Below are positions 1-5,883 of a stretch of DNA of 9,219 nt, piece after piece; within the stretch, counting starts at the first letter, position 1, and each line of letters starts with the position of its first letter. The notes beneath the pieces were generated by a model. The model was given only the letters and a program-made list of their open reading frames with translations, was not told the origin of the DNA and ran no database searches. Both the position numbers and the translations under genes were made by a program. This DNA is from Candidatus Sulfotelmatobacter sp. (GTDB lineage: Bacteria; Acidobacteriota; Terriglobia; Terriglobales; Acidobacteriaceae). The stretch lies in assembly GCA_030037575.1 (NCBI GenBank), contig JASHRB010000746.1, positions 1 to 9,219 of the forward strand, in the 5' to 3' direction.

Positions 1-1446
1 CCGCGAGTCTTCTTCCTCTCCCTCCCCCCGGATCAAGCCAAATTTCTTGAGCTTATAACGCAGAGCATCGCGGCTGATATCGAGCAGTTTTGCCGCGTGC
101 GTCTGATTGTTGTTTGATTGGCGCATCGCCAGCTCAACCATTACGTGCTCAACTTCTTCAAGCGACGTCCCGCCTTCGGGAATGTAGAGTCTGGGGAGCT
201 TACGGCCGTCGGGTAATGTCACTCCGCCGTTACCGAAGGAAGAGCGCTCAAAGACAGTCGGGCCGCCCGATTCGCCAACCGAAAATGGCAGATAGAGCGG
301 CCGCAAAAATAGCTCTTCTTCCAAAATCATGCCGCGCTCAATCGTATTCTTCAGCTCGCGAACATTGCCCGGCCAGTTGTGGCTGAGAAGCAATCGCCGC
401 GTATCATCGGTTATGCCACGTATCGACTTCTTGAAAGTGCGGTTGTAGCGCTCGATGAAGAAGTCCACTAACGGCAGGATGTCTTCTTTGCGATCGCGCA
501 ACGGCGGGATGAAGATGGCAATGACCGCCAGCCGATAGTACAAATCCTGGCGAAACTCTCCTTCTCGCACGGCTTTTTCCAGATCACGATTCGAGGCGGC
601 GATTACGCGCACATTGACTTGCAGGTCGCGAATTCCCCCGACGCGTCGAATGACTTGGTCTTCCAGGACGCGCAAGAGTTTGGCTTGCAGCAGCGGAGAG
701 AGCTCGCCGATTTCATCGAGGAACAAAGTTCCGCCATCAGCAGCTTCGAACAGGCCTCTCTTCATCTGCTTTGCGTCAGTAAAGGCGCCTTTTTCGTGAC
801 CGAAGAGTTCGGCTTCCATCAAAGTTTCTGGGATGGCAGAGCAGTTAATCGCGACAAACGGCTTGTCCTGGCGATGGCTTTCATAGTGGATCGATTTTGC
901 AATTAAATCCTTGCCGGTGCCGCTTTCACCTTGAATCAAGACGGTGGTCGCTTCACTGGCCGCCACTTTGCGCACAAAATTCATCAACTCAGCCATCTTC
1001 TGAGATTTGCCAACAACGTTGCTGTAGCCGGCTCCTCTCCGAACCTCTCCTCGCAGAGTCTGCACCTGCGTGCGCAGGCTAGTCGTTTCGAGCGCATTCC
1101 TGACAGTGACATGGAGCTCGTCAAAATCAAGCGGCTTGCCGACAAAATCGTAGGCCCCCAGCTTGAGCGCAGCTTTCACGTCGTCCAGTTGCGGATCGGC
1201 GGTAATCATGATGACCGGAGTAGTATCGCCACTTTTCTTGAGTTGCTCGAGAACCTCCAGGCCCGTGCGGTCAGGCATGCGCACGTCGAGCAGGATGAGA
1301 TCAGGCGATTCGCGCTGCGCCAGCTTCAAGCCAGGTTCGCCTGCTTCGGCCTCGACCACCTGATAGCCCCACTCCTCGCATTTCTGCCCAAGCGACCACC
1401 GGATCAAGCGATCATCATCGACAATCAAGAGTTTTGCCGTTGGCAT
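1..1446 (-). CDS. Sigma-54-dependent NtrC/AtoC-type response regulator (3' end cut off by window edge)
   Basis: Cytoplasmic transcription activator of sigma-54 RNA polymerase, read from an ATG at 1446 through 482 codons with no stop before base 1. The receiver domain (about residues 1-118) has the acidic cluster D10-D11-D12, phospho-acceptor D54 in LLDVRMP, T82 and K104, the same numbering as classical NtrC. The AAA+ domain (about 140-375) has Walker A GESGTGKD at 173-180, a GAFTDA version of the GAFTGA sigma-54 contact loop at 220-225, and Walker B LFLDE at 241-245. A Fis-type helix-turn-helix lies at about 437-470 (AAKLLDISRDALRYKLKK). The tail after it is acidic, so probably only a few residues are missing. 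It lies 107 nt after the kinase gene and is almost certainly its partner. No Shine-Dalgarno is visible before the ATG, so translation may be weak. The family is certain; the targets are unknown, though the sigma-54-like promoter before resB makes autoregulation plausible. Confidence 0.95.
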   Translation of the reverse strand, partial: MPTAKLLIVDDDRLIRWSLGQKCEEWGYQVVEAEAGEPGLKLAQRESPDLILLDVRMPDRTGLEVLEQLKKSGDTTPVIMITADPQLDDVKAALKLGAYDFVGKPLDFDELHVTVRNALETTSLRTQVQTLRGEVRRGAGYSNVVGKSQKMAELMNFVRKVAASEATTVLIQGESGTGKDLIAKSIHYESHRQDKPFVAINCSAIPETLMEAELFGHEKGAFTDAKQMKRGLFEAADGGTLFLDEIGELSPLLQAKLLRVLEDQVIRRVGGIRDLQVNVRVIAASNRDLEKAVREGEFRQDLYYRLAVIAIFIPPLRDRKEDILPLVDFFIERYNRTFKKSIRGITDDTRRLLLSHNWPGNVRELKNTIERGMILEEELFLRPLYLPFSVGESGGPTVFERSSFGNGGVTLPDGRKLPRLYIPEGGTSLEEVEHVMVELAMRQSNNNQTHAAKLLDISRDALRYKLKKFGLIRGEGEEEDSR

Positions 1447-1553
1447 CGGTATTTAGATTACTACGGGAAGTAAGGAAATATGCGGCCGAAGGCGCAATCG
1501 ATTCTTTTGGCGCCGCTGAGAAATGTTGAGGAATCTCGCGCATCCAATGAATT

Positions 1554-2708
1554 CTACGACGCCGCTGGTTTGGATATTGGACGGGAAAGTGGCAGCGATA
1601 CCACGAACTTACTGCCTTTTCCCGCCGCACTCATCACGTCGATGTGCCCCTGATGCTCTTCCACGATGCGGCGGGCGAAAGAAAGTCCGAGGCCGGTACC
1701 GGCCCCCTTGGTAGTGTAGAAGGGGCGAAAAATATTCGGCAGATGTTCGGGCAAGATGCCACGGCCCGTATCAGAGACCGCTATCGCCGCGCCCACTGCG
1801 CAGGCTTCGGTCTCCACCGTAATTCTCCCTCGACCCTCAATGGCCTGGATGGCATTGAGGAGGAGATTCATAAGGACCTGGCGGATCTGGTTGCTATCGT
1901 GCTCGATTTCCGGGAGAGCGAAGTCTTTCTTCAAAACGATCTCGATTGGCCTCGACAACGCCTGCTGGCGGGCCCGAATGACGGCGTCTTCGACGGTGGT
2001 GTTGAGGTCGCTGCGGCGCATATCGGGGGGATGAGGACGGACCGTCTGCAATAAATCGGTCAGAATACGGTTAATCTGCCCAATTTCCATACGTACCTCG
2101 TTTACGACGGTTCGGGCTGGGCTGCTGGCAGGTAAATCGCGCGCGATGACTTCCATCACTCCTGCGATTCCGGCGAGAGGATTGCGGATTTCGTGCGCCA
2201 GGCCGGCGGCGAGTTCGCCTAGCGTCGCGAAGTACTCCGCGCGAGAGATCTGCGTCTGGTGCATGTGTTCAATCTCATAACGGCTTTCACGTAGCTGCGC
2301 CACCATCTGGTTGAAATTTCGTCCCAGATTTCCAATCTCGTCGTTACGTTTCGCGAAGCTGACGCTAACCTCCAGGTCTCCTTCGCCCAGGCGTGCGATC
2401 TTTTCTTGCAGTTCAACCATGGGACGCTGGACAAACCAAGCCAATACGAAAATCAGGGTTGCGCATACAGCGATCGCTCCTCCCCCGGCAAGAACCAAAA
2501 CTGCATGGCGTTGCGGGTCGCGCAAGGAGACGGTGGCCAGAACAAACAACATCAATCCCGCCAGCAGCACCAGCGCCACCGGCGCGATGGCCTTGAGTTG
2601 CCAGTTCACTTGAACCGAGCCCAACCTGCAATCCACAGGCACAAGCTTGGTCGGCAGCGGCGCCCTCTCTGGTGCCGATTTCGCTGCGTGTTGTACAGCC
2701 TCATGCAT
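1554..2708 (-). CDS. Membrane-bound sensor histidine kinase (HAMP-HisKA-HATPase)
   Basis: A 384-residue inner-membrane kinase that should phosphorylate D54 of the regulator encoded next. An N-terminal cytoplasmic stretch (1-37) is followed by two membrane helices (about 38-61 and 69-93) joined by only some 8 residues, so there is essentially no periplasmic sensor domain. A HAMP linker spans about 93-145. The HisKA H-box has H172 in [12 protein letters not shown]. The ATPase domain shows the N-box (N281, N285), G1 DTGRG at 313-317, the F-box FRPFY at 327-331 and G2 GTGLGL at 337-342, so it looks catalytically intact. The ATG at 2708 lies inside the end of ccsA (8-nt overlap, ATGCATGA), implying translational coupling. 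The signal is not evident: no PAS, GAF or haem-binding motif is seen. It could respond to membrane or quinone state, or to a partner protein. The overall build resembles the NtrB/ZraS/AtoS group. The family is certain; the input is unknown. Confidence 0.95.
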   Translation of the reverse strand: MHEAVQHAAKSAPERAPLPTKLVPVDCRLGSVQVNWQLKAIAPVALVLLAGLMLFVLATVSLRDPQRHAVLVLAGGGAIAVCATLIFVLAWFVQRPMVELQEKIARLGEGDLEVSVSFAKRNDEIGNLGRNFNQMVAQLRESRYEIEHMHQTQISRAEYFATLGELAAGLAHEIRNPLAGIAGVMEVIARDLPASSPARTVVNEVRMEIGQINRILTDLLQTVRPHPPDMRRSDLNTTVEDAVIRARQQALSRPIEIVLKKDFALPEIEHDSNQIRQVLMNLLLNAIQAIEGRGRITVETEACAVGAAIAVSDTGRGILPEHLPNIFRPFYTTKGAGTGLGLSFARRIVEEHQGHIDVMSAAGKGSKFVVSLPLSRPISKPAAS

Positions 2709-4104
2709 AAGAATGCATTCCGGGCAGCAGATACGTCACTCCAAAGAATGTGAACATCACCACCGCGAAACCAAGGATCGCGAAATAGGCTGCACGGCGT
2801 CCTCGCCAACCGCGAGTGATGCGCATGTGCAAATAGCCGGCGTATACCAGCCAGGTAATCGCCGCCCAGGTTTCTTTTGGATCCCAGCTCCAATACGAAC
2901 CCCAGGTGCGATTCGCCCAATATGCGCCGGCCGCAATCATCAGAGTGAGCAGCGGGAAGGCAATGGCAATGGTCTTATAGGTAATTCTGTCGAGGTCGTC
3001 TGCGCTGGGCAACATGTGCTCAAGATCGCTCCGCCTCCACAAGAGAAGCAGATAGAGCAGCGACACGAAAATTCCACCGACGAGGCCGGAGAGAATGAAC
3101 GGACTGGCCGCGAGACTGGTGGCGAACTGACCATCCGCATCCAGCGAGTAATAATGTCCATCGCGCGTGCGCAATACGAAAAAGATCAGTGCCAGAGCTT
3201 GCAGAAGAATGCTCACGAAGACCATGCGATGGGCCAGAAGGAGGTACCCGTCATTGTGAGTTTTCCGCCATAGGCAGTAGAGAACCAGCGGCGCGGCCAC
3301 CGCCGCCAGCACCACGCACATCAACCACCCAAGGTCAGGAATCACCACGAAAAGACGCATGCCCTTGGATATGAAAACTTCCGACCTTTCCTCCGCGCTC
3401 CAGGCAACCACGCTAAGCCCGCCCCATTTTTCAAATCGGGTAAGTAGGGATGCGTAGATCGCAGCAGTGAACAGGCTTGTTGCTGCCAGAAACGTTTCCG
3501 TTTTCATTTTGTCCTGGATGAGAAACATCATGGCGAGAGCGAAGCTGAGCGCACATGCCGCGTAAGCCAGCATGGCCAGCGTGACATGCACATGCAGCCA
3601 CGTTGACTGCAACGCCGGCACCAGGGGGCGCACGTCGGTGCGCAACAATTGCATCAACACGACGCCCACAATCGCCACCGGCATTGTGACTGTGCCAATG
3701 ACCTTCACGCGATATTTTTTCTCGGCGATCAGCGTAAGCACGGCGAGCGTCCATACGAAACTGAGGAGCATCTCGTAGATGCTGGCAAACGGAGGATGTC
3801 CCGCCTCGTACCAGCGGTGCGCCACAGCGCCGGTGTTGGCCAACAAGCCGGCCCAGGTGGCCAGCGAGGCAAATCGAATGTGGGCGGGAGTGCCTGTAAT
3901 TCCGAACCCCAGATAAAAGCTAGCTGCACCGCCATAGAAAATCAGCGCAGCGTACAACAGATTGGCCTCGCTGAGCAGATCGCCGCTCTTGACCACGTTC
4001 AGAAATGCCATGAAGAACAGGAACGCAATTCCCAACCCCACCATAACCACCAGGATCGTCCCTTTGGCTGCCGGCCGCTGTTCGACTCGTGCCTGTGTTG
4101 CCAT
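2701..4104 (-). CDS. ccsA: System II cytochrome c biogenesis protein, WWD haem-handling subunit (CcsA/ResC; called CcsB in some databases)
   Basis: Polytopic inner-membrane protein that works with ResB as the System II synthetase, moving haem to the outer face and ligating it to CXXCH motifs of apocytochromes. The diagnostic WWD haem-binding motif [14 protein letters not shown] is at residues 401-414. Candidate haem-ligand or channel histidines are H96 (in [10 protein letters not shown]), H171/H173 (WLHVHV), H426 (YLHMR) and H464 in the C-terminal GMHSY, all in contexts typical of the family. At 467 residues it is longer than I expect for ResC/CcsA (about 320-400). The extra length lies between about residues 200 and 360 as additional hydrophobic segments. 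The ATG at 4104 has a GGAGG six bases upstream and starts 21 nt after the resB stop, so the two are co-transcribed. Its last 8 nt overlap the kinase gene. Family assignment is very secure; the symbol depends on which nomenclature is used. Confidence 0.96.
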   Translation of the reverse strand: MATQARVEQRPAAKGTILVVMVGLGIAFLFFMAFLNVVKSGDLLSEANLLYAALIFYGGAASFYLGFGITGTPAHIRFASLATWAGLLANTGAVAHRWYEAGHPPFASIYEMLLSFVWTLAVLTLIAEKKYRVKVIGTVTMPVAIVGVVLMQLLRTDVRPLVPALQSTWLHVHVTLAMLAYAACALSFALAMMFLIQDKMKTETFLAATSLFTAAIYASLLTRFEKWGGLSVVAWSAEERSEVFISKGMRLFVVIPDLGWLMCVVLAAVAAPLVLYCLWRKTHNDGYLLLAHRMVFVSILLQALALIFFVLRTRDGHYYSLDADGQFATSLAASPFILSGLVGGIFVSLLYLLLLWRRSDLEHMLPSADDLDRITYKTIAIAFPLLTLMIAAGAYWANRTWGSYWSWDPKETWAAITWLVYAGYLHMRITRGWRGRRAAYFAILGFAVVMFTFFGVTYLLPGMHSYA

Positions 4105-4110
4105 AATTTT

Positions 4111-4115
4111 CCTCC
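4111..4115 (-). promoter_or_regulatory. Ribosome binding site of ccsA
   Basis: GGAGG on the minus strand, six bases before the ccsA ATG at 4104. It lies in the 21-nt gap after the resB stop and supports this start codon and independent initiation on a shared transcript. Confidence 0.85.
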
Positions 4116-4125
4116 GTTGCGGAAT

Positions 4126-5559
4126 TTAGTTGGCGCTTAAGAGCGCCGCGGGAACCTCAACGCCGCTCTCCAATGTCTTGATTTCACATTCGATTGCTTT
4201 CGCCACATCGTCAAAACATTGCTCAAACGCATCCTTGTTCTTATTGGCGGCGCCGCCGATCCAAAGTTGCAGTTGGCCACGAGCATCGCGCACGGGCACG
4301 ACCCAGATACGGCTGTGGACCAGGTAGAAAACCACCGCCAGACCGAAGCCCATCAGGACCACTCCTGCCCAAACTGCCCATTGCCCGGGCTCATGCGAAA
4401 CTTCAAGTCCCGTGAAGTACGCCATCTGAATGTTCTTGCCTTCGAATGTGTAGGGGGAATATGCGTTTTGCTCCAGGCCGGGAATTGGTGGCAGCCAAAC
4501 GTTGATCGCCTGGCTCGATTTCTTGGATTCCACCACCAGATGGGCCGCAGGATTTACCAGTTCGTTCGAGCGAGCGTAGACTCGGCCATCCTCCACCACG
4601 TAATCGGGGATGAAATCGGCGAGACGAACCGTGGTATCGGAATCCAGGGAAGCGATTTCACCCGGCCCAATGGCGACGTCTCGGATGTGGCTGCCATTGC
4701 GCGCGACGGCCGTAAGCACCAGCCGGTCAAGTTTTCCAGTTAGGCCATAGCTGGCCTGATAAAAACGTACGCCGCGATAAACCAGGGGATCGTTGACGAC
4801 GATTTGCTTGTGCAAAAGCTCTTGCCCATCCTGCAAAACGGCGAGGTTGGACCACCAGCGCTTCGGCGTTCCGTCGGAGTAGTTTTCCTGGCCGGCGCTG
4901 TCGCAGCGAATCGCAAAGGCGAGTTGATGTTTCCCGCCGTTTGGTAACTGTACCTGACTTGCCTGCTCTCCACGGTTGAGACTGAGGAATGCGCGCCAGC
5001 CGAACTCCGCGTCAATGATTCCGCCGAGAAAAATCAGCAGTAAACTCGCGTGTACAACGTACACGGCCATTTCAGAAATACGATTACGCTCGGCAAACAG
5101 GCTGAAACTGTTTTCGCGAACGATGCGTTCCGTGCGGAAGCCCGTTTTGTGCAAGACGCGTTCAGCGACGCGCAAGGCCGCTTCTTTGTCTTTGATCCGC
5201 ATCAATTTATGCGTGGGGAGGGCTTTGCGGAACGCCTCCTCGGGGCTTTTGTAAGGCCGGGCAAAAAATCTCCATGCATTCGGAAAGCGCTGAACCGATG
5301 CCGTAACAACGCTTAGGCTGACCAGGCTCAGCAACAGAACGAACCACCAGGCGTGGAAAACATCCGTCAGTCCCACGGCGTCGAGAAGACGGAGCATTTG
5401 CGGCGAGTAAGCGCGCTGAATTTCATCTGCGTCTGTCGTCGGACGCTGCAGGATCACAGTTCCGGCCGCCGATAAGATGACGGTGAGAATGAGAAGAATG
5501 ACTCCCGTTTTGATTCCGCCAAGCGTTTGCCAGATTTTCCTAGGTAGGGAGGCGGCCAT
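4126..5559 (-). CDS. resB: System II cytochrome c biogenesis protein ResB/Ccs1
   Basis: Membrane partner of CcsA in the System II haem-ligation complex, acting at the outer face of the inner membrane. Numbered from the ATG at 5559 (477 aa), membrane segments lie at about 19-37, 68-89, 164-181 and 394-414. A large extracytoplasmic domain sits between the third and fourth, as usual for ResB. Family hallmarks are ILSAAGTVILQ in TM1, a histidine in TM3 (YVVHASLLLIFLGG), the VNDPLVYRGVRFYQASYG block before the domain end, and SHEPGQWAVWAG followed by an HSRIWV stretch around TM4. A GTG 14 codons upstream (5601) is also in frame, but it lacks a ribosome binding site and falls inside the predicted sigma-54 promoter. 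The ATG at 5559 has AGAGGGG six bases ahead and is preferred. It is first in the leftward unit and followed 21 nt later by ccsA. A thioredoxin-like ResA or CcdA is not present here. Confidence 0.95.
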   Translation of the reverse strand: MAASLPRKIWQTLGGIKTGVILLILTVILSAAGTVILQRPTTDADEIQRAYSPQMLRLLDAVGLTDVFHAWWFVLLLSLVSLSVVTASVQRFPNAWRFFARPYKSPEEAFRKALPTHKLMRIKDKEAALRVAERVLHKTGFRTERIVRENSFSLFAERNRISEMAVYVVHASLLLIFLGGIIDAEFGWRAFLSLNRGEQASQVQLPNGGKHQLAFAIRCDSAGQENYSDGTPKRWWSNLAVLQDGQELLHKQIVVNDPLVYRGVRFYQASYGLTGKLDRLVLTAVARNGSHIRDVAIGPGEIASLDSDTTVRLADFIPDYVVEDGRVYARSNELVNPAAHLVVESKKSSQAINVWLPPIPGLEQNAYSPYTFEGKNIQMAYFTGLEVSHEPGQWAVWAGVVLMGFGLAVVFYLVHSRIWVVPVRDARGQLQLWIGGAANKNKDAFEQCFDDVAKAIECEIKTLESGVEVPAALLSAN

Positions 5560-5565
5560 GTCTTT

Positions 5566-5572
5566 CCCCTCT
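5566..5572 (-). promoter_or_regulatory. Ribosome binding site that decides the resB start
   Basis: AGAGGGG on the minus strand, separated by AAAGAC from the ATG at 5559. The longer GTG start at 5601 has only CCTTGCGCG ahead of it, so this purine run argues for the shorter protein. Confidence 0.75.
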
Positions 5573-5585
5573 GAAGCAGGGAAAA

Positions 5586-5600
5586 GCAACTGGCGCGCCA
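5586..5600 (-). promoter_or_regulatory. Predicted sigma-54 (-24/-12) promoter of the resB-ccsA-kinase-regulator unit
   Basis: The minus strand reads TGGCGCGCCAGTTGC. Against the consensus TGGCAC-N5-TTGC it has a single mismatch (A to G), with the invariant GG and GC ten bases apart. The predicted +1 is near 5574, giving a leader of about 15 nt that holds just the ribosome binding site before the ATG at 5559. The sigma-54 activator encoded in the same unit makes the match more credible. Caution: TGGCGCGCCA is itself a palindrome, and one short motif can arise by chance. Confidence 0.6.
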
Positions 5601-5614
5601 CCGCGCAAGGAATG

Positions 5615-5639
5615 TCTAAGTTATTGAAATAACGTTAGA
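5615..5639. promoter_or_regulatory. A/T-rich palindrome, possible operator
   Basis: A perfect inverted repeat GTTATT-GA-AATAAC (5620-5633) is extended by TCTAA on the left and TTAGA on the right, with one unpaired G at 5634. That gives 11-bp arms with a single bulge. It lies 15-39 bp upstream of the sigma-54-like -24 element, close enough to act as an operator for a repressor or a DNA-bending protein. Its base composition differs from the G/C-rich surroundings. The binding protein is unknown. Confidence 0.5.
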
Positions 5640-5650
5640 TGATTCATAAT
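5624..5650 (+). promoter_or_regulatory. Weak candidate sigma-70 promoter facing the cytochrome gene
   Basis: TTGAAA at 5624-5629 and CATAAT at 5645-5650 resemble -35 and -10 boxes on the plus strand. The spacer is only 15 nt, shorter than the preferred 17. The predicted start would leave a leader of about 225 nt before 5884 and would place the GTGA-N6-TCAC dyad downstream of +1. Listed as a possibility only. Confidence 0.2.
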
Positions 5651-5673
5651 CGCTTCGGCCTGAGCGCCTCAAC

Positions 5674-5689
5674 CGTGAGCCATATCACA
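5674..5689. promoter_or_regulatory. GTGA-N6-TCAC dyad: Crp/Fnr-superfamily-like site or sigma-54 activator enhancer
   Basis: The sequence CGTGAGCCATATCACA matches the Crp consensus TGTGA-N6-TCACA at nine of ten defined positions, with perfect GTGA/TCAC symmetry. Its centre is about 107 bp upstream of the predicted sigma-54 +1 at 5574. That is the usual range for an enhancer of an NtrC-type activator, so it could instead be where the neighbouring regulator binds. Both readings are inference from the dyad and its position. Confidence 0.5.
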
Positions 5690-5714
5690 CAGCGGATTGG
5701 AGTTGTGCAGGAAT

Positions 5715-5733
5715 TTCGCGCAGGTTCGCGCGG
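5715..5733. repeat. Tandem direct repeat with 10-bp period
   Basis: TTCGCGCAGG (5715-5724) is followed directly by TTCGCGCGG (5725-5733). The one-turn spacing is the kind used by tandem-binding regulators, but with two copies in G/C-rich DNA it may be chance. Confidence 0.35.
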
Positions 5734-5752
5734 CTTAATCGTGACATTCGTT

Positions 5753-5775
5753 CCATGAAACATGGTGCAACCATG
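5753..5775. repeat. Overlapping CCATG/CATGG inverted repeats
   Basis: CCATG (5753-5757), CATGG (5761-5765) and CCATG (5771-5775) form two overlapping dyads: CCATG-AAA-CATGG and CATGGT-GCA-ACCATG. The shared middle arm would allow two alternative hairpins or two overlapping protein sites. It lies about 110-130 nt before the annotated cytochrome start. Confidence 0.4.
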
Positions 5776-5831
5776 ATTGCTTGCGTCATTTAGACCATTT
5801 CGCTGTGGGATAAGCCCCCCCATTGATGAAT

Positions 5832-5845
5832 CCTGCTACCGCAGG
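5832..5845 (+). other. Small hairpin in the probable cytochrome leader
   Basis: CCTGC-TACC-GCAGG is a perfect five-pair stem with a four-base loop, 39 nt before the ATG at 5884. It is followed by two direct copies of GCCGGT (5847-5852 and 5861-5866). No T-run follows, so it is not a terminator; it could be a leader RNA structure. Confidence 0.3.
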
Positions 5846-5883
5846 CGCCGGTCTCCTTAAGCCGGTGTACCGCTCAACTCGCG

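Larger units (their letters stand above)
5560..5883. other. Divergent control region between resB and the multiheme cytochrome gene
   Basis: About 324 nt without a supported gene between two divergent units. It contains the sigma-54-like promoter facing left and several dyads and repeats annotated separately, more than I would expect from a plain spacer. I find no clear sigma-70 or sigma-54 promoter facing right and no recognised riboswitch. The GEMM c-di-GMP motif was looked for by eye and not found. Confidence 0.7.

Noticed and set aside
931..1473. 180-codon plus-strand open frame opposite the response regulator
   Set aside because: The opposite strand encodes an intact receiver and Walker A motif; the plus-strand product is only its shadow.
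2647..3273. 208-codon plus-strand open frame opposite ccsA and the kinase start
   Set aside because: Low-hydrophobicity mirror of a membrane protein with a clear WWD motif; no start signal or homology recognised.
5560..5601. Longer resB form starting at GTG 5601
   Set aside because: No Shine-Dalgarno before the GTG, and the extra 14 codons coincide with the sigma-54-like promoter. The ATG at 5559 has AGAGGGG at ideal spacing.
5764..5784. Possible plus-strand sigma-54 promoter around TGGTGCAACC...TTGC before the cytochrome
   Set aside because: The GG-to-GC distance is 13 bases instead of 10, so the -24/-12 geometry fails.
5821..5883. c-di-GMP (GEMM) riboswitch before the multiheme cytochrome
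   Set aside because: The paired GCCGG stretches looked suggestive, but the conserved GGACGCAAAGCC core is absent.
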